A stretch of DNA of 64,000 nucleotides. Origin: Parasponia andersonii (taxonomy: Eukaryota > Streptophyta > Magnoliopsida > Rosales > Cannabaceae). The stretch covers positions 9,748 through 73,747 of the forward strand of contig JXTB01000349.1 of assembly GCA_002914805.1 (NCBI GenBank). The letters run 5' to 3'. Shown in pieces: positions 50,351 to 60,966 of this stretch (positions are counted from its first letter, which is position 1; the number at the start of each line of letters is the position of its first letter). The notes beneath the pieces were generated by a model. It had not been told where the DNA came from and did not search any database. It saw only the letters and a program-made list of their open reading frames with translations. The position numbers were made by a program, and so were the translations under genes.

Positions 50351-50606
50351 TATATAGGGAAAAACGCAGAGTTCTAGACCCTTCTACAATCACTACTATA
50401 TCCATTGCTTTAAGCCCAAAATCCACACTCGTCCACGCTCAGAACCTTCCAGACCCATCTCCTTCTTCCATTTTCTCACCCAACTTTCTCGCACTTGCCC
50501 ATCTCAGTTTCTGGAAACCCAAACACCCACACATCCAACACTCCCCCATTCCAAAAAACCCATCTTCTGTTTCGATCTCTTTCTCTGAATCCAAAGCTCG
50601 TTTTCA
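50351..50606 (+). promoter_or_regulatory. Core promoter and leader of the Aha1 gene, with heat-shock-element-like sites
   Basis: A TATA box (TATATAGG) lies at 50,351-50,358. Two trimeric heat-shock-element-like sites with correct 5-base spacing lie at 50,372-50,384 (TTC-TA-GAC-CC-TTC) and 50,442-50,454 (GAA-CC-TTC-CA-GAC). Each has one base off the nGAAn consensus. A two-unit GAAAATTC lies further up at 50,129-50,136. If this TATA box is the one used, the trimers fall at or after the start of transcription. The rest is a C-rich leader to the ATG at 50,607. Confidence 0.45.
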
Positions 50607-51885
50607 ATGGCGAAGTACGGAGAGGGCGACAAGCGATGGATCGTGGAGGACAGGCCAGACGGCGCCAACGTCCATAACTGGCACTGGGCCGAGACCGATT
50701 GCCTCGAATGGAGCCGAAGCTTCCTGACCAAGCTTCTCTCCAACCTCAACGTCCTCGATGGGGAGGGCAACCTCTTCGTCAAGACCAAAAAAGTCGACAA
50801 GATCGACGGCGAGGCTTACGTCAACGTGCGCAAGGGGAAGATCATACCCGGGTACGAAATCAGCGTTTCGATCCCCTGGGAGGGCGAGGCCAAGGACGCC
50901 GATGGCAAATCCTTGCTCAAGGTTGATGGGGTTGTGGAGATTCCCTATATAGCGGACGAGAATGCCGATGAGGACCCCGAATTGAGGGTCTCGGTGAAGG
51001 ACGAGGGACCCGTTGGGAAGAGGCTGAAGGAGGCCATGGTGGCCAAAGGGAAGCCTCTGATTTTGGAGAAGGTTAAGGCCTATGTGGAGAGCATGGCGAG
51101 GGGTGGGCCGGCTAAGGATGAATTGGAGAGCAAGAAGGTTGCGCCGAAGAGTGGCGGGTCGGGGTCGGTTTCGGCTGCTGCTGCTGCGGCGGCGGCGGCT
51201 CCGGCTCTGGTGGCGAAGAAAGAGGAGAAGAAGGAGGCCAAGACGGAGGGAAAGGAGGGGTTTAAGACGATATCGATGAGTGAGAAGTTTAGTTGCAGAG
51301 CGAGGGATATGTTTGAGATATTGATGGATGAGAATAGGTGGAAGGGTTTCACGAGTAGTAATGCGAGGATTAGCAAAGAGGTTGGTGGTGAGTTTAGTAT
51401 CTTTGATGGGTCTGTGACCGGTACGAATTTGGAATTGCAGGAAGGGAAGTTGATTGTTCAGAAATGGCGGTTTGGGAACTGGCTTGATGGGGTTCATTCA
51501 ACGGTAAATATTCTTGCTTTTTGTAGATTTTGTGTGTTGTTTGCTTTTGGTATGGTTGATTGGTTTTGGTATTTGCAAGGGACTGAATTCGATTGAATCT
51601 TTGCAGGTGAGACTCACTTTGGATGAGCCTGAACCGGGGTTGACTGTAGTCAAGCTAACACACACTGATATTCCAGAGGAAGACAGGTTGGTTTTAGTTA
51701 ATGTGATCATAGCATAGATTGTTAATTTTGATCTTGTTTACAGACTTTTTAGTTACCTTTTAAGCTAATTGCTTTATGTTTTGTTTAACAGGTATGGAAA
51801 TGCGACTGTGGTGGAGAATACGGAGAGGGGATGGCGGGATCTCATCTTTCACAAGATACGGGCAGTTTTTGGTTTTGGAATTTGA
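50607..51885 (+). CDS. AHA1: Activator of HSP90 ATPase (Aha1-like co-chaperone)
   Basis: This co-chaperone binds HSP90 in the cytosol and speeds its ATPase cycle. Coding exons 50,607-51,503, 51,607-51,686 and 51,792-51,885 give 1,071 nt, 356 aa. The Aha1 N-terminal domain (about residues 25-160) carries the family motif NVHNWHWAE (21-29) and RKGKIIPGYE. A linker rich in Ala and Lys/Glu (about 185-215, including nine Ala in a row) joins it to the C-terminal AHSA1/START-like domain (about 225-350), ending GWRDLIFHKIRAVFGFG. The start is the first ATG (MAKYGEGDKRW) and matches the family. All junctions are GT-AG and in phase. Coding GC is notably high in exon 1 compared with its flanks, normal for this gene. 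No defect seen. Confidence 0.96.
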
Positions 51886-53195
51886 GAGCTTTTGAATTTG
51901 AAAGTGTAGAAATTGATGATTTCTGTTCCATTTTCGATCAATGAAAGCTTAAAATTGCATCTTTGGATAATATTGCTCTTGAATGTTGTGTACTCTTTTT
52001 ACTCGCAAGTTATAATTTGGTCAATGAGGTTGGATTGTCATTTCTCATGACAATTTGCCATGAGAAATTTGTCATTGAACTTTTTGTTCGATAAAAGACG
52101 AGAGAAATGTGTTTTAAGTTTGTCTCATTTAGCTATGAGTGCTTTGGCATGTTCTTCTCGTTCTATCATGTTTTTCTTTTTTCCTTAATCTTCTTTGGTT
52201 TTTTTGAATTAATTTGTGATAATCATAGGTTTCTTCGTACTGGCTTAGAGTGTGGTTGTCCACAATTGGGTTGGCAAATGATCATTTTTCTGATAGGAAG
52301 AATAATTCTCGTTGATATACTCTATCTAGTTTCGTATTATTGATGTTTAGTCGCTTTCTCAATATTGTTATGCTTAAATCAGTTGATTATGGGATTAGAA
52401 TCTTGATTCATTAGGGTGCTTCAATGATAATGTTGTCAGACAAGAAGCTTGCTGTTGATTGTGAAAAAATGCTTCTCTATGTGACTTTACTTCTGGTAAA
52501 GTTCGCTCAAAACCTTCCGTATTTAGTTTTCAAACTGTTATTTAAGAATTATGGATTCACAATAGCCTTTTATACGTTTTCTTCTCTTAAAATTTAAGCG
52601 GATGGTATTGATGCTATGAACAAATTAGAAGGATTTGGACTAGACTAATCAATAACGTAGCTGGCTTGCTTTGATCTGGGGTGTTCATTATAGTAGCAGT
52701 ATGCAAGCATTTGCATTAGAAAGTCAGATGTACCCTCTTGTTTTGTTAAGGAGATCATGAAAGAATTTCATAGTTTAAGTAGCTTGATGAGTTGTACATA
52801 ATGCCTATAGCATATAGCCCATGTGATTTCAGCTAAAATCCAAGATGAATCCATCTGCTTTTTTGCCATTTGAGAAGTGTTTGATTTTCTGTCTTTCGTC
52901 ACATTTCGGGTATAAGGTCAAATTGAGAATGGGTTGGAGTTGAGGTTCCTTTGAATTTTGGTTTTAGATGATTCAAGTCGTGTCAAGTACGAGATAAGTT
53001 TTGTTTGGAAATTGAATTACGAGGTAGTAACAAGTGGTATGTGATGGTACAGGTCGAAGATTGAAATTTGAAATATATCATGCGCATAATTTTCTTTCTG
53101 GTGTAGTAAGCTCTGGTTCATGATACGTATACGTGTTGAAACTAGTATCTTAAATAAAAATGGTCTCTATAATCTCATGTCTAACATTAGCACCC

Positions 53196-53257
<62 letters not shown>

Positions 53258-53793
53258 CTTTGATTCTTTTGAATGAAAATGTCGATCAGGAATGTGAAGT
53301 GTTAATAGAACGTTTATACCATGTTTTCTTGGTCGCTAGACGAACTAAATTGAATGACGTTACAACGTTTTCCTCCCTAATTACATAACACCACTGCTGG
53401 TGATATTTTCTTTCGATCCTTTTGAGTTTTGATTAATCATATCATTTTGCCAAGAATGATTTATCTTTTCCACTTTAGAAAGTTTTAACCTTTGCAACTG
53501 GTGCTGAGCTTTAAGGGCGGCAGTGTGTAGGGTTTTTAAGGTGTAAACACACAACCGTTGAAGCAAAGTTGCAAGTTAATATTTAGCATGTAGTTAGCAT
53601 AAATAAATCAATTGAACATGGGGGCTCGTTTCATACTTTCATAGACCCCGTTTCTCATACTGTCATTTTGGGGCAAAATCTTACTATCGTTTTAAATCTG
53701 TGAGTGATAAGCCGAAGTCGTTTTAAGATAAGCCGAGGAAAAAGGGCCAGGACCTAGAAGGCCCAGAACAGTGGGAGTAAATAAAAAAAGGAA
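51886..53793. other. Spacer with a GA microsatellite
   Basis: The Aha1 3' UTR probably ends near 51,960-52,100. No further gene seen. A perfect GA run of about 58 bases lies at 53,198-53,255. Confidence 0.5.
53198..53255. repeat. (GA)n microsatellite
   Basis: An uninterrupted dinucleotide run of about 29 units. Likely length-variable between individuals. Confidence 0.95.
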
Positions 53794-53875
53794 CGTCGCC
53801 TGAGAGATTCGAACTCTCGCGGGGAAACCCCATGTACTTAGCAGGCACACGCCTTAACCACTCGGCCAAAGCGAC
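53794..53875 (-). tRNA. tRNA-Ser (anticodon GCT)
   Basis: On the minus strand an 82-nt class II tRNA begins GTCGCTTTGGCCGAGTGG and ends with AGGCGAC plus discriminator G, closing the 7-bp acceptor stem (one G-T pair possible). The A box is GGCCGAGTGGTTAAGGC, the B box is GAGTTCGAATC, and a long variable arm is typical of tRNA-Ser. The anticodon GCT (reads AGC/AGU codons) lies at 53,840-53,842 in the loop CTGCTAA. A T run follows at 53,783-53,789, a pol III terminator. No intron. Confidence 0.96.
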
Positions 53876-54427
53876 TTTGGTGTTGTAAGGCTCTTAAGAT
53901 ATCTAAGTACAATTAGACACATAGATTAGATTTATTAGAACATCCTCGCTCTCTACTCTATGGACTGAAAGCAGCTAACTAATGTCAACTTGGATATTAA
54001 GCTTTAATTGCCAAACTGATTTTTGGATGTATAGAAAACCATAATTATTTCTTTTAGTGAAATATCTTTTTAGCTTATTGTGGGAGAAAAGCTTCAACCA
54101 ACGAACAAAAAGTCAAAAACCAATGTGACGAGGAATAAATAGATATACGGAAGCTAAAGAAACGGTTCCCATTCATATTTGTACAACATCTCTGAAATGG
54201 AAAGATTTGAAGCTCTTAAACTCCAAACGACAACATTTGTTTTTTAACTCCAAGTTTATATGCTTCTGTTCCACCTTTAACTTCCCATATATGTAAACTA
54301 TACATCTTTTCTTTTTCTGGACTGACTAGCCTAAGATGGATTTGAGTCATTTGACTATGAGAGTAGAAAAAGCTATAGATAAGCAAGAGCACAGGAAAGA
54401 GAAGTGAGGGAGGGGCGTAATCCATTT
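53876..54427. other. Short spacer and 3' UTR of the thioredoxin-like gene
   Basis: No gene seen. The part nearest 54,427 is probably the 3' UTR of the minus-strand gene. Confidence 0.45.
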
Positions 54428-55895
54428 TTACACAAATTTTTTGACCATTTCTCTCACTTCATCAATCACCAGCCATGCTTTGTGTCCTCCAATTACTTCT
54501 TCTTTCATTTCACCATCTTTCCATATCTGCAACATTTTAGAGAAATCCATTCACAAAGTTTTTCTAATAAAAGATTGAATGAGGGAATTTTCACGCATAA
54601 AAAGGTAAAAATAAGAGGTGAATTGCACCTGAATGGTTGGCATTTTCTGGAAAAAAGAAAAGAAGAAGGAAGAACCCATTAAAATGAGTAGAAAAGGAAA
54701 GAACATTTTAAAGGGGTAGTGTTCAATAGCAGAAACATTGAAAAGAAAATGTAAGGGGTTCAAAATAACACGTACAGATATGTTTCCACGCTTCACCAGA
54801 GTTTGAGGTACCTTATTGACATCCACGCAATAGAATTTTATTCTGTCATCAACAGATCCTAAAATATCAATATCTCATAATTTTAGTTATATGCAACAAT
54901 TTATTGTCACCATATTTAAAAGCTTGCTTTTGATTTTTAAATGTTCCTGTCCATACAAAGAAGTCCTCAAATTTATCTGTTAACATTTATTTCATCAAGT
55001 GTAATCATTCTTCACAAAATAAACAAACTCAGAACTATAAAGTTTAAACCGATCATCAAGTTTAGCCGTTATACAATTAAAAAATAAATAAATAAAGAAA
55101 ATAAAAAGAAAGAAAGAGAATCTCTTTTCTCCAGTCCAAGACCCCCAAGTCATAGTAATGAAAAGTTGAAGACAATAAGATACTGATATCATATTCAATC
55201 TGATACTTGAGCTAAAAATCATGTATAAGGTCCAAATCTATGACTCAATAGAATTTAATAACTGGTTCCAAAAATTCTTCAAAGAAAACAGAAAATGAAA
55301 AATCTGATTATATAATGCATAGGAGTGTAGCGCATTCAAAATAAAAGCACCCAAGTCCAACCAAGAAAGTAGAGGGATAAAAAGGTGAGTTTAACTTGGT
55401 ATCATATTCAGCAGCCAACTTCTCTAACTTTGGTTTCAAATATATGCATTTCCGACACCAAGCAGCCATCCTATCCAAAAAAAAAAAAAAAAAATCAAAA
55501 AAGTTCACATAACAAATCATCAAACACTTGGCGTGCATAAAATTATTTTCCGAAACACAAAACGAGTCAATAAAGAAAAAGCAAATGAGGTACCAATCGA
55601 TGAGAATAGGCTGAGAGATTTCTCGTGCATGAGCTAGAATCTGATCAAGGTGATCAGAGTCGTTAATGGGTTCCATCTCGAGGATGGTGGGTCTCGACGA
55701 ATCGGGCCAAAACGCCTCAGCTCTCAAGTCCCTCCTCGATATCTTTTTCCAGTCTCTGTTTCTCAAATCAACCCAAAACCCAGAAGTTTTTCGAGGAAAC
55801 AAGCCACTCCCATTACTCCAAAACCGTAGTTTTTGATCTCTTTGGTGGGTTTCTCTGTACAGAATATGAGAATTCACAGCAGCCAGAACAGACAT
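54428..55895 (-). CDS. WCRKC1: Thioredoxin-like protein with WCRKC active site (thioredoxin-like 3-1, chloroplastic)
   Basis: This is a plastid thiol-disulfide protein of the WCRKC group. Exons on the minus strand are 55895-55594, 55470-55396, 54842-54776, 54646-54629 and 54526-54428, in total 561 nt, 186 aa. The N-terminal 65 or so residues are rich in Arg and Ser with few acids, fitting a transit peptide. The thioredoxin fold follows: [18 protein letters not shown] (active-site Cys106 and Cys109), [12 protein letters not shown], then the cis-Pro motif region MPTIQ, and [15 protein letters not shown] at the C-terminus. Exon 4 is a microexon of only 18 nt coding for KMPTIQ, with clear AG and GT on either side, and skipping it would remove the cis-proline. 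All junctions close in phase. The 5' leader extends to about 56,120. Confidence 0.93.
54629..54646 (-). other. 18-nt microexon of the thioredoxin-like gene
   Basis: It codes for KMPTIQ, the cis-Pro loop of the thioredoxin fold. It is bounded by TTTTTTCCAG upstream and GTGCAATT downstream on the minus strand. Its length is a multiple of three, so skipping would be silent for the frame but harmful to the fold. Confidence 0.85.
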
Positions 55896-58800
55896 AATTT
55901 TAAGAAAAAGAAGAGTGTGAAAATGGAGTGAGATTCAGGGGAAGTAGTGGGAGTTTTTGGGTGATGGGTTTCAGAGGAGAAGTGGTAAGAGAAACATGGT
56001 GGTTTGGAGTTGATATTCTTGGAGTTGGGAATTGAAGTTTTGGGTTTTCTGAAAGTATGGAGTGTGTATCTGTTTTCGTTCGTTTTCGAAATTGGAGGAG
56101 AAAATGGTTTTTTCGGGTCATGTAATGTTAAAAGCTTATCCTATTCCTTAGTGAAGGTGAGTCACTGAGTTGGGGATGGGAACTGCAACGTAGGAAGGAT
56201 TGTGTTGGGAATGGGGCCCAGTTTTGGTGGCAGATATTGCTTTTTTTTTTTTTTGTGAAAAAAAAAAAATAGATATTTCTAATTTCTCTTCTCTTCTCTT
56301 TTATTTCTAAAAAAGCAAAAATGATGACAATAATTATTAAATGGATGAAATTAAGTTGGAGTCATTTTGGAACTTTGTCTTGTTAGCAGCTTTTATTTGT
56401 GAAATCATTTTCCTTATCCTTCTGTTTTTTTTCCCCCTTATAACTTGAAGCCCCATTTATATATATATATATAAATTAGAAACTAACAAGTTGGACGAGT
56501 TGGATTTCTTACCTCCTTGGAACAATCTCGACAAGGTTAAATCCTAAATTTAGAAGACAATGCATCGAATAAATTAATTGACACTATTATGTGGTTACGA
56601 CAAATCAAGCCTAGGTAGTTGATCAGTGAATAGTTTCACGCGGAGAAGGAGAACGATAGAGCTACCTGAATTGAATAGCAACCAAAAGGCCAATTATTTG
56701 AATTGAAATCCGTTTGATAGGAGGTTTAGGATGGAATCAAAGATGCATTGTAAGGGTCTCATTCGCATGACAAAAAAGAAATTTAGTTAATCGACAATAT
56801 GTTAAAAGAAGACACCATCGAAATAACATGATGCATTTTGAATATAAAACAGATACAGAATGGATTGTTTTAGTAATATACCTAATCAGATTGAACAAGA
56901 TTTGTTATAACCATGTTTGTGAGAGTGCTCTGGCCTTGGCTCTTGACGCTCATTACAGCCTTGTGATATAGTTCAGCTCATACTCATATTGCCAAAGCGC
57001 CCAAACAGAGGTACTTCTAATATTGAATTAGGTAGTACGCCTTCAACCAACTTTAGTAATGGGAATTAACCTTACGACGAGACCATACAAAGCTAGCGAC
57101 GCAACGACGAAAACATACAAAGATAGTAACGCTTCCATCACTTAGATTTAAGGTAAATAGATACGATTAGAAGCATCCCACATAGTAAACGAGGTTTTTC
57201 ATTTTTTTTTTCTTTTTTTAAAAATGAAACTGCTAATTCTCGTAAGTTTTAATCAATTGCTAATTAAATTGCAAATATCTTATTTAAAAGCCGTTTTTTT
57301 TTATTAAAGAGGTTCTTATTGCCCAAAAAATTGGAAAATCTTGAATTGAATTGATTAGTTATCTTGAATATCTTTGGAAATTTCAGGTTTTGAAGAGGTA
57401 ACCCTACTACTCATCTAGTGGTCAAAATTAGTATTACCCAAGCACTTCATCCAAGATTTTTTAATTGGTCTTTGTTTTTAATTTTTTCTGTTTAAAATAA
57501 TCTTACCACATTAATATAAATTCCTCTATTTGAAAAGATAAACAGAAAAAAAATACCCTGAAGTAATTTAAATATTGAAGTTCAGATTAAGAATTTTTGA
57601 AAATTAATATCCTAAGTTGAATTTTTGAATAACTTTAATTGATAAAAGACAATAATATGCTCAAAATTAAGGAGAATAATAAAGATTAATCCAGTTTTAA
57701 TGGATGATATTATTATTTTTTGTTATTAAAATTGGTCAAAAAATCAGTCTAGAGTATTAATTTTCAGAAACTTTTAATCTCAAAAAATTATTTTGCAGAA
57801 TTCAAACTTCATGATTTAAATTGCACGATACTAAGCTTAATAGTTTTTTTTTTTTTTTTTCCTTAGTTCACCCTCTTGAAAATGTGCCAAAAATTGTGTT
57901 TTCCTGGGCATACTGATTTTAGCCCCACTGTTTTGTTTGGACTCTGAGAGCGGGATGTGAATGTAAGAATGTGGCCCTTGCTAAGACCTGGATTTAGGGA
58001 AATTTGAGTTGGGCTTGACCCAAAAACTGTAGTTCAAATTTGAAATTTCTTCTTGCCGTGCAATGATCAATTCCATGACATGCAAGACGAATAAAAAGAT
58101 ATAACTATGTGTAATCTTCTGTTGATTTCATCATAGCATATACAATGCTATTTAATTAACATTATATATGCTTCTAAGTATGAAAGGATGCGTAAAGTTA
58201 ATGCTACCCCCAAACCCCAGTGTTAAGGTGGTCAATATACAAACTCAGTTTAAAAATGGTACCAAAAGTACTCGTGTCTCTCAAATCATGATTGTTAATC
58301 GGTACGAGTTTCACACTAATCACTAGTCCTAACGCATCTTTAGCAAAGTTCAAGATATTAATATTAAAGGATTACATAATTAAGCACCCAAAAAAAATCA
58401 AATTAAAAAATACCCAATAAATTGGAAATAAAAAAATTGGCATACTCTATTCATTATTCCAGTTTATTGAATAGGATCGAAATATTTTAATGGCCAAGTT
58501 GGTGGACATAGTACTACAAACACATACACACGTATATATATTTTTTTCATACATATATAATGTAATTATAGCTTATAAATATGAGACCGAAAGTCTGTTT
58601 GTCATGTGAGAAAAAGCTTCGCATGGGGCTTTTGGCAATTTATTCCTTCGGTTTCACATTTCTACACTGGAGTGAATAATATCTACTGTTGCTTCCAATC
58701 ACGGTCATCTCTAAATAATTACAAACATCTTGAAGGCACATTAATGGGCTCGTGCATGGTTTTTGTTTCCTTTTTTTTTTATAAGAAAAGAAAAATGTGG

Positions 58801-60537
58801 AGTTAAAAATTGAGTCTCGTCTTCATCAAAGACTGAAGAATTGGGGTCGTGATTTTCATTCATACTGTCTCCTTCCATATATCTATTAATATATATATAT
58901 ATATATATATCTATCTTTAGGCTTATCTATATGTAGCTTAGTGCCTTAACTAATGATCACTTGAACCCGATCTTGATGTTTGGATTGGAACCCCGTTAAC
59001 TTTGATATAAAGTCAATGTCTAAATTGACTAAAGGATACATGAGTTTTTACTTAAAACTTGAGTAGAAACCATGAAAAAGAATCGTTGAACTTTTCAGTG
59101 TTGGAGAACCGAGTGCGTTTGGGACACTTCCACAATATTCCACTCGTGAGTTTTAATTGGGCAAGTACTCAATAGTACACGACATGTACTTGCTTTTTAA
59201 GAATAAATTGTAAATGAAAGAATTTTTTTTTTTCTTTTGGCTAGACAACTAAATAAAACAATTATAAAATTTTAATGCTCCAAACAAACTCCACTAATTT
59301 ACTCAGTAAGATAAATGTCAAAACCATTTAACAACATTATATTCTCAACTAAATTGTGGGACGAGTCAAACACCTTAGAACACTTGGAATAAACTCACAT
59401 TTAGAAAAGACTATGGTACATTTGTGGTACTAGACACTAATGAATCTTGATGATTTAAAGAGTGTTTGGAAACCTAAGCATAAAAGTGCATGGTGGTTCA
59501 CAGGGCAATGAGCTAAAGTGGAAAAAAATCATATGCATATTGAATTATTCCAGACTGTAAGGAGAGGAAAGCAATTCATCCGTGAAAATAAAATAATAAT
59601 AAAGTAGATGAAATGGCATTAAATCTATCAAGCAAAAAGGAAAATAAAAAATAAAAAAAGCATTAAAATCTTTCATGTTAGTGTTTTTCTTTTCTTTTTT
59701 CTTTTTAAAAATAAAATAGCATGTTACTGTTTTTCAATGCCATAAAAGGCTTTCGTATTAGTTGTTTAGATAAGCAGTCGGTGGAGGGGTTAAAAAAAAG
59801 TGGTTGGGACTTAGATTGTACTTAAATGGGTCCACTCTGATTTTTCATTTGTCATTTTCTGGAACTAGGCCTTCTATTATTAATCTATTTTAATTGGGTT
59901 TCAATTAGAGAACGATCCATGTCCTATAATATTATACTTTTTGTCCTACATGATAGATTATTTTCGGTTGCACTGAACAAGGCCAGCATTATATGAAACA
60001 CATGTTATGTTTAACCAAAACATTATTAAAAAAAATATACTCACCGTTATAAAATTTGTATCAAATTTTTAATACGAGAGTTGTTATTATTTAATTGAGT
60101 AATTAGAAAATTTGGTATAAATCTTAACTAGCATTATTTATATTAAAACTATCAAAGTTAAATCAAATTCAATAAGAACAAAGGTCCTTATATGCGTGGT
60201 ATTTAATTGCTTTATTTAAAAGGGCAAAGCATATTCTCTTTATTTACTAGGACTCTGATATCTTTTGTTCCAATATTGCGCAGAATTGTCATCATCTATA
60301 ATGACCTAGAATCTATGAATAATCACTATTAATTATAGAAAAATGTAAGGTAAAAATTAGCCAGCTTTAGAAAATAAATAAGATCATAGTTTTATTTTTT
60401 AGGGAAAAATAAGATCATTTCAATTCTTATTTAATAAGATAAGTACACTTGATTGTAGCATGCCGAGTGATGAAGGCCTAAAGTATTTGGGTTAATAGCT
60501 TAATTCTATATCTCTGTCAGTTGAAGGTATATACACC
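55896..60537. other. 5' leader of the thioredoxin-like gene, then AT-rich spacer
   Basis: 55,896-56,120 is the likely leader and core promoter of the thioredoxin-like gene. Beyond it no coding exon was recognised. The stretch has T and A tracts, a TA run at 56,460-56,473 and another near 58,886-58,910. Confidence 0.5.
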
Positions 60538-60966
60538 CAGTGACGGATTGATGATTATGTTTCAGTCGGGCGTAAATAAAAAAAAATTATAAATCTTATA
60601 GAAGGAAAATTATGAAGTAAGATACACATATAAACATTAGGTTCGGACAAAATAAAAAAGTGGAGAAAAGCTATAGAATGGAGACTAGGTTTTTTAGAAA
60701 GAGAAAAAAAATAAGGAAACTAATCCAAAAATTAAACTATTAAATGGGGGCATAAAGTGGAAATACAGATAACAATATAAGTAACTCATAAATAATTAAA
60801 AATCGAGTGCCGGCATTTAAACAAATAATAAGCAATCTAACCTAAAAAGTAAAAAAATTAGTAAGCGCAAATTGAAAAACAAGAAAAAAACATAGGACAA
60901 AAATAGAATTACATAAAGCTGAGTGGGACATAAGCCCCCGCTCGACCCTTGCTGCATCCATCTCTG
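60538..60966. mobile_element. hAT-like MITE (Tip100-type ends)
   Basis: The left end CAGTGACGGAT is inverted at the right end, which reads CAGAGATGGAT on the other strand (9 of 11). It is flanked by 8-base near-duplicates, tatacacc at 60,530-60,537 and catacaca at 60,967-60,974 (6 of 8). The interior near the right end (AGCCCCCGCTCGACCC) is of the kind seen in small plant hAT elements whose ends read CAGTGGCGGA. It is non-coding and AT-rich inside. Confidence 0.65.

Noticed and set aside
50604-51497. 297-codon open frame on the minus strand opposite Aha1 exon 1
   Set aside because: It mirrors a GC-rich exon whose plus-strand frame is a clear Aha1 protein. The Arg/Pro/Leu-rich translation is typical of a shadow.
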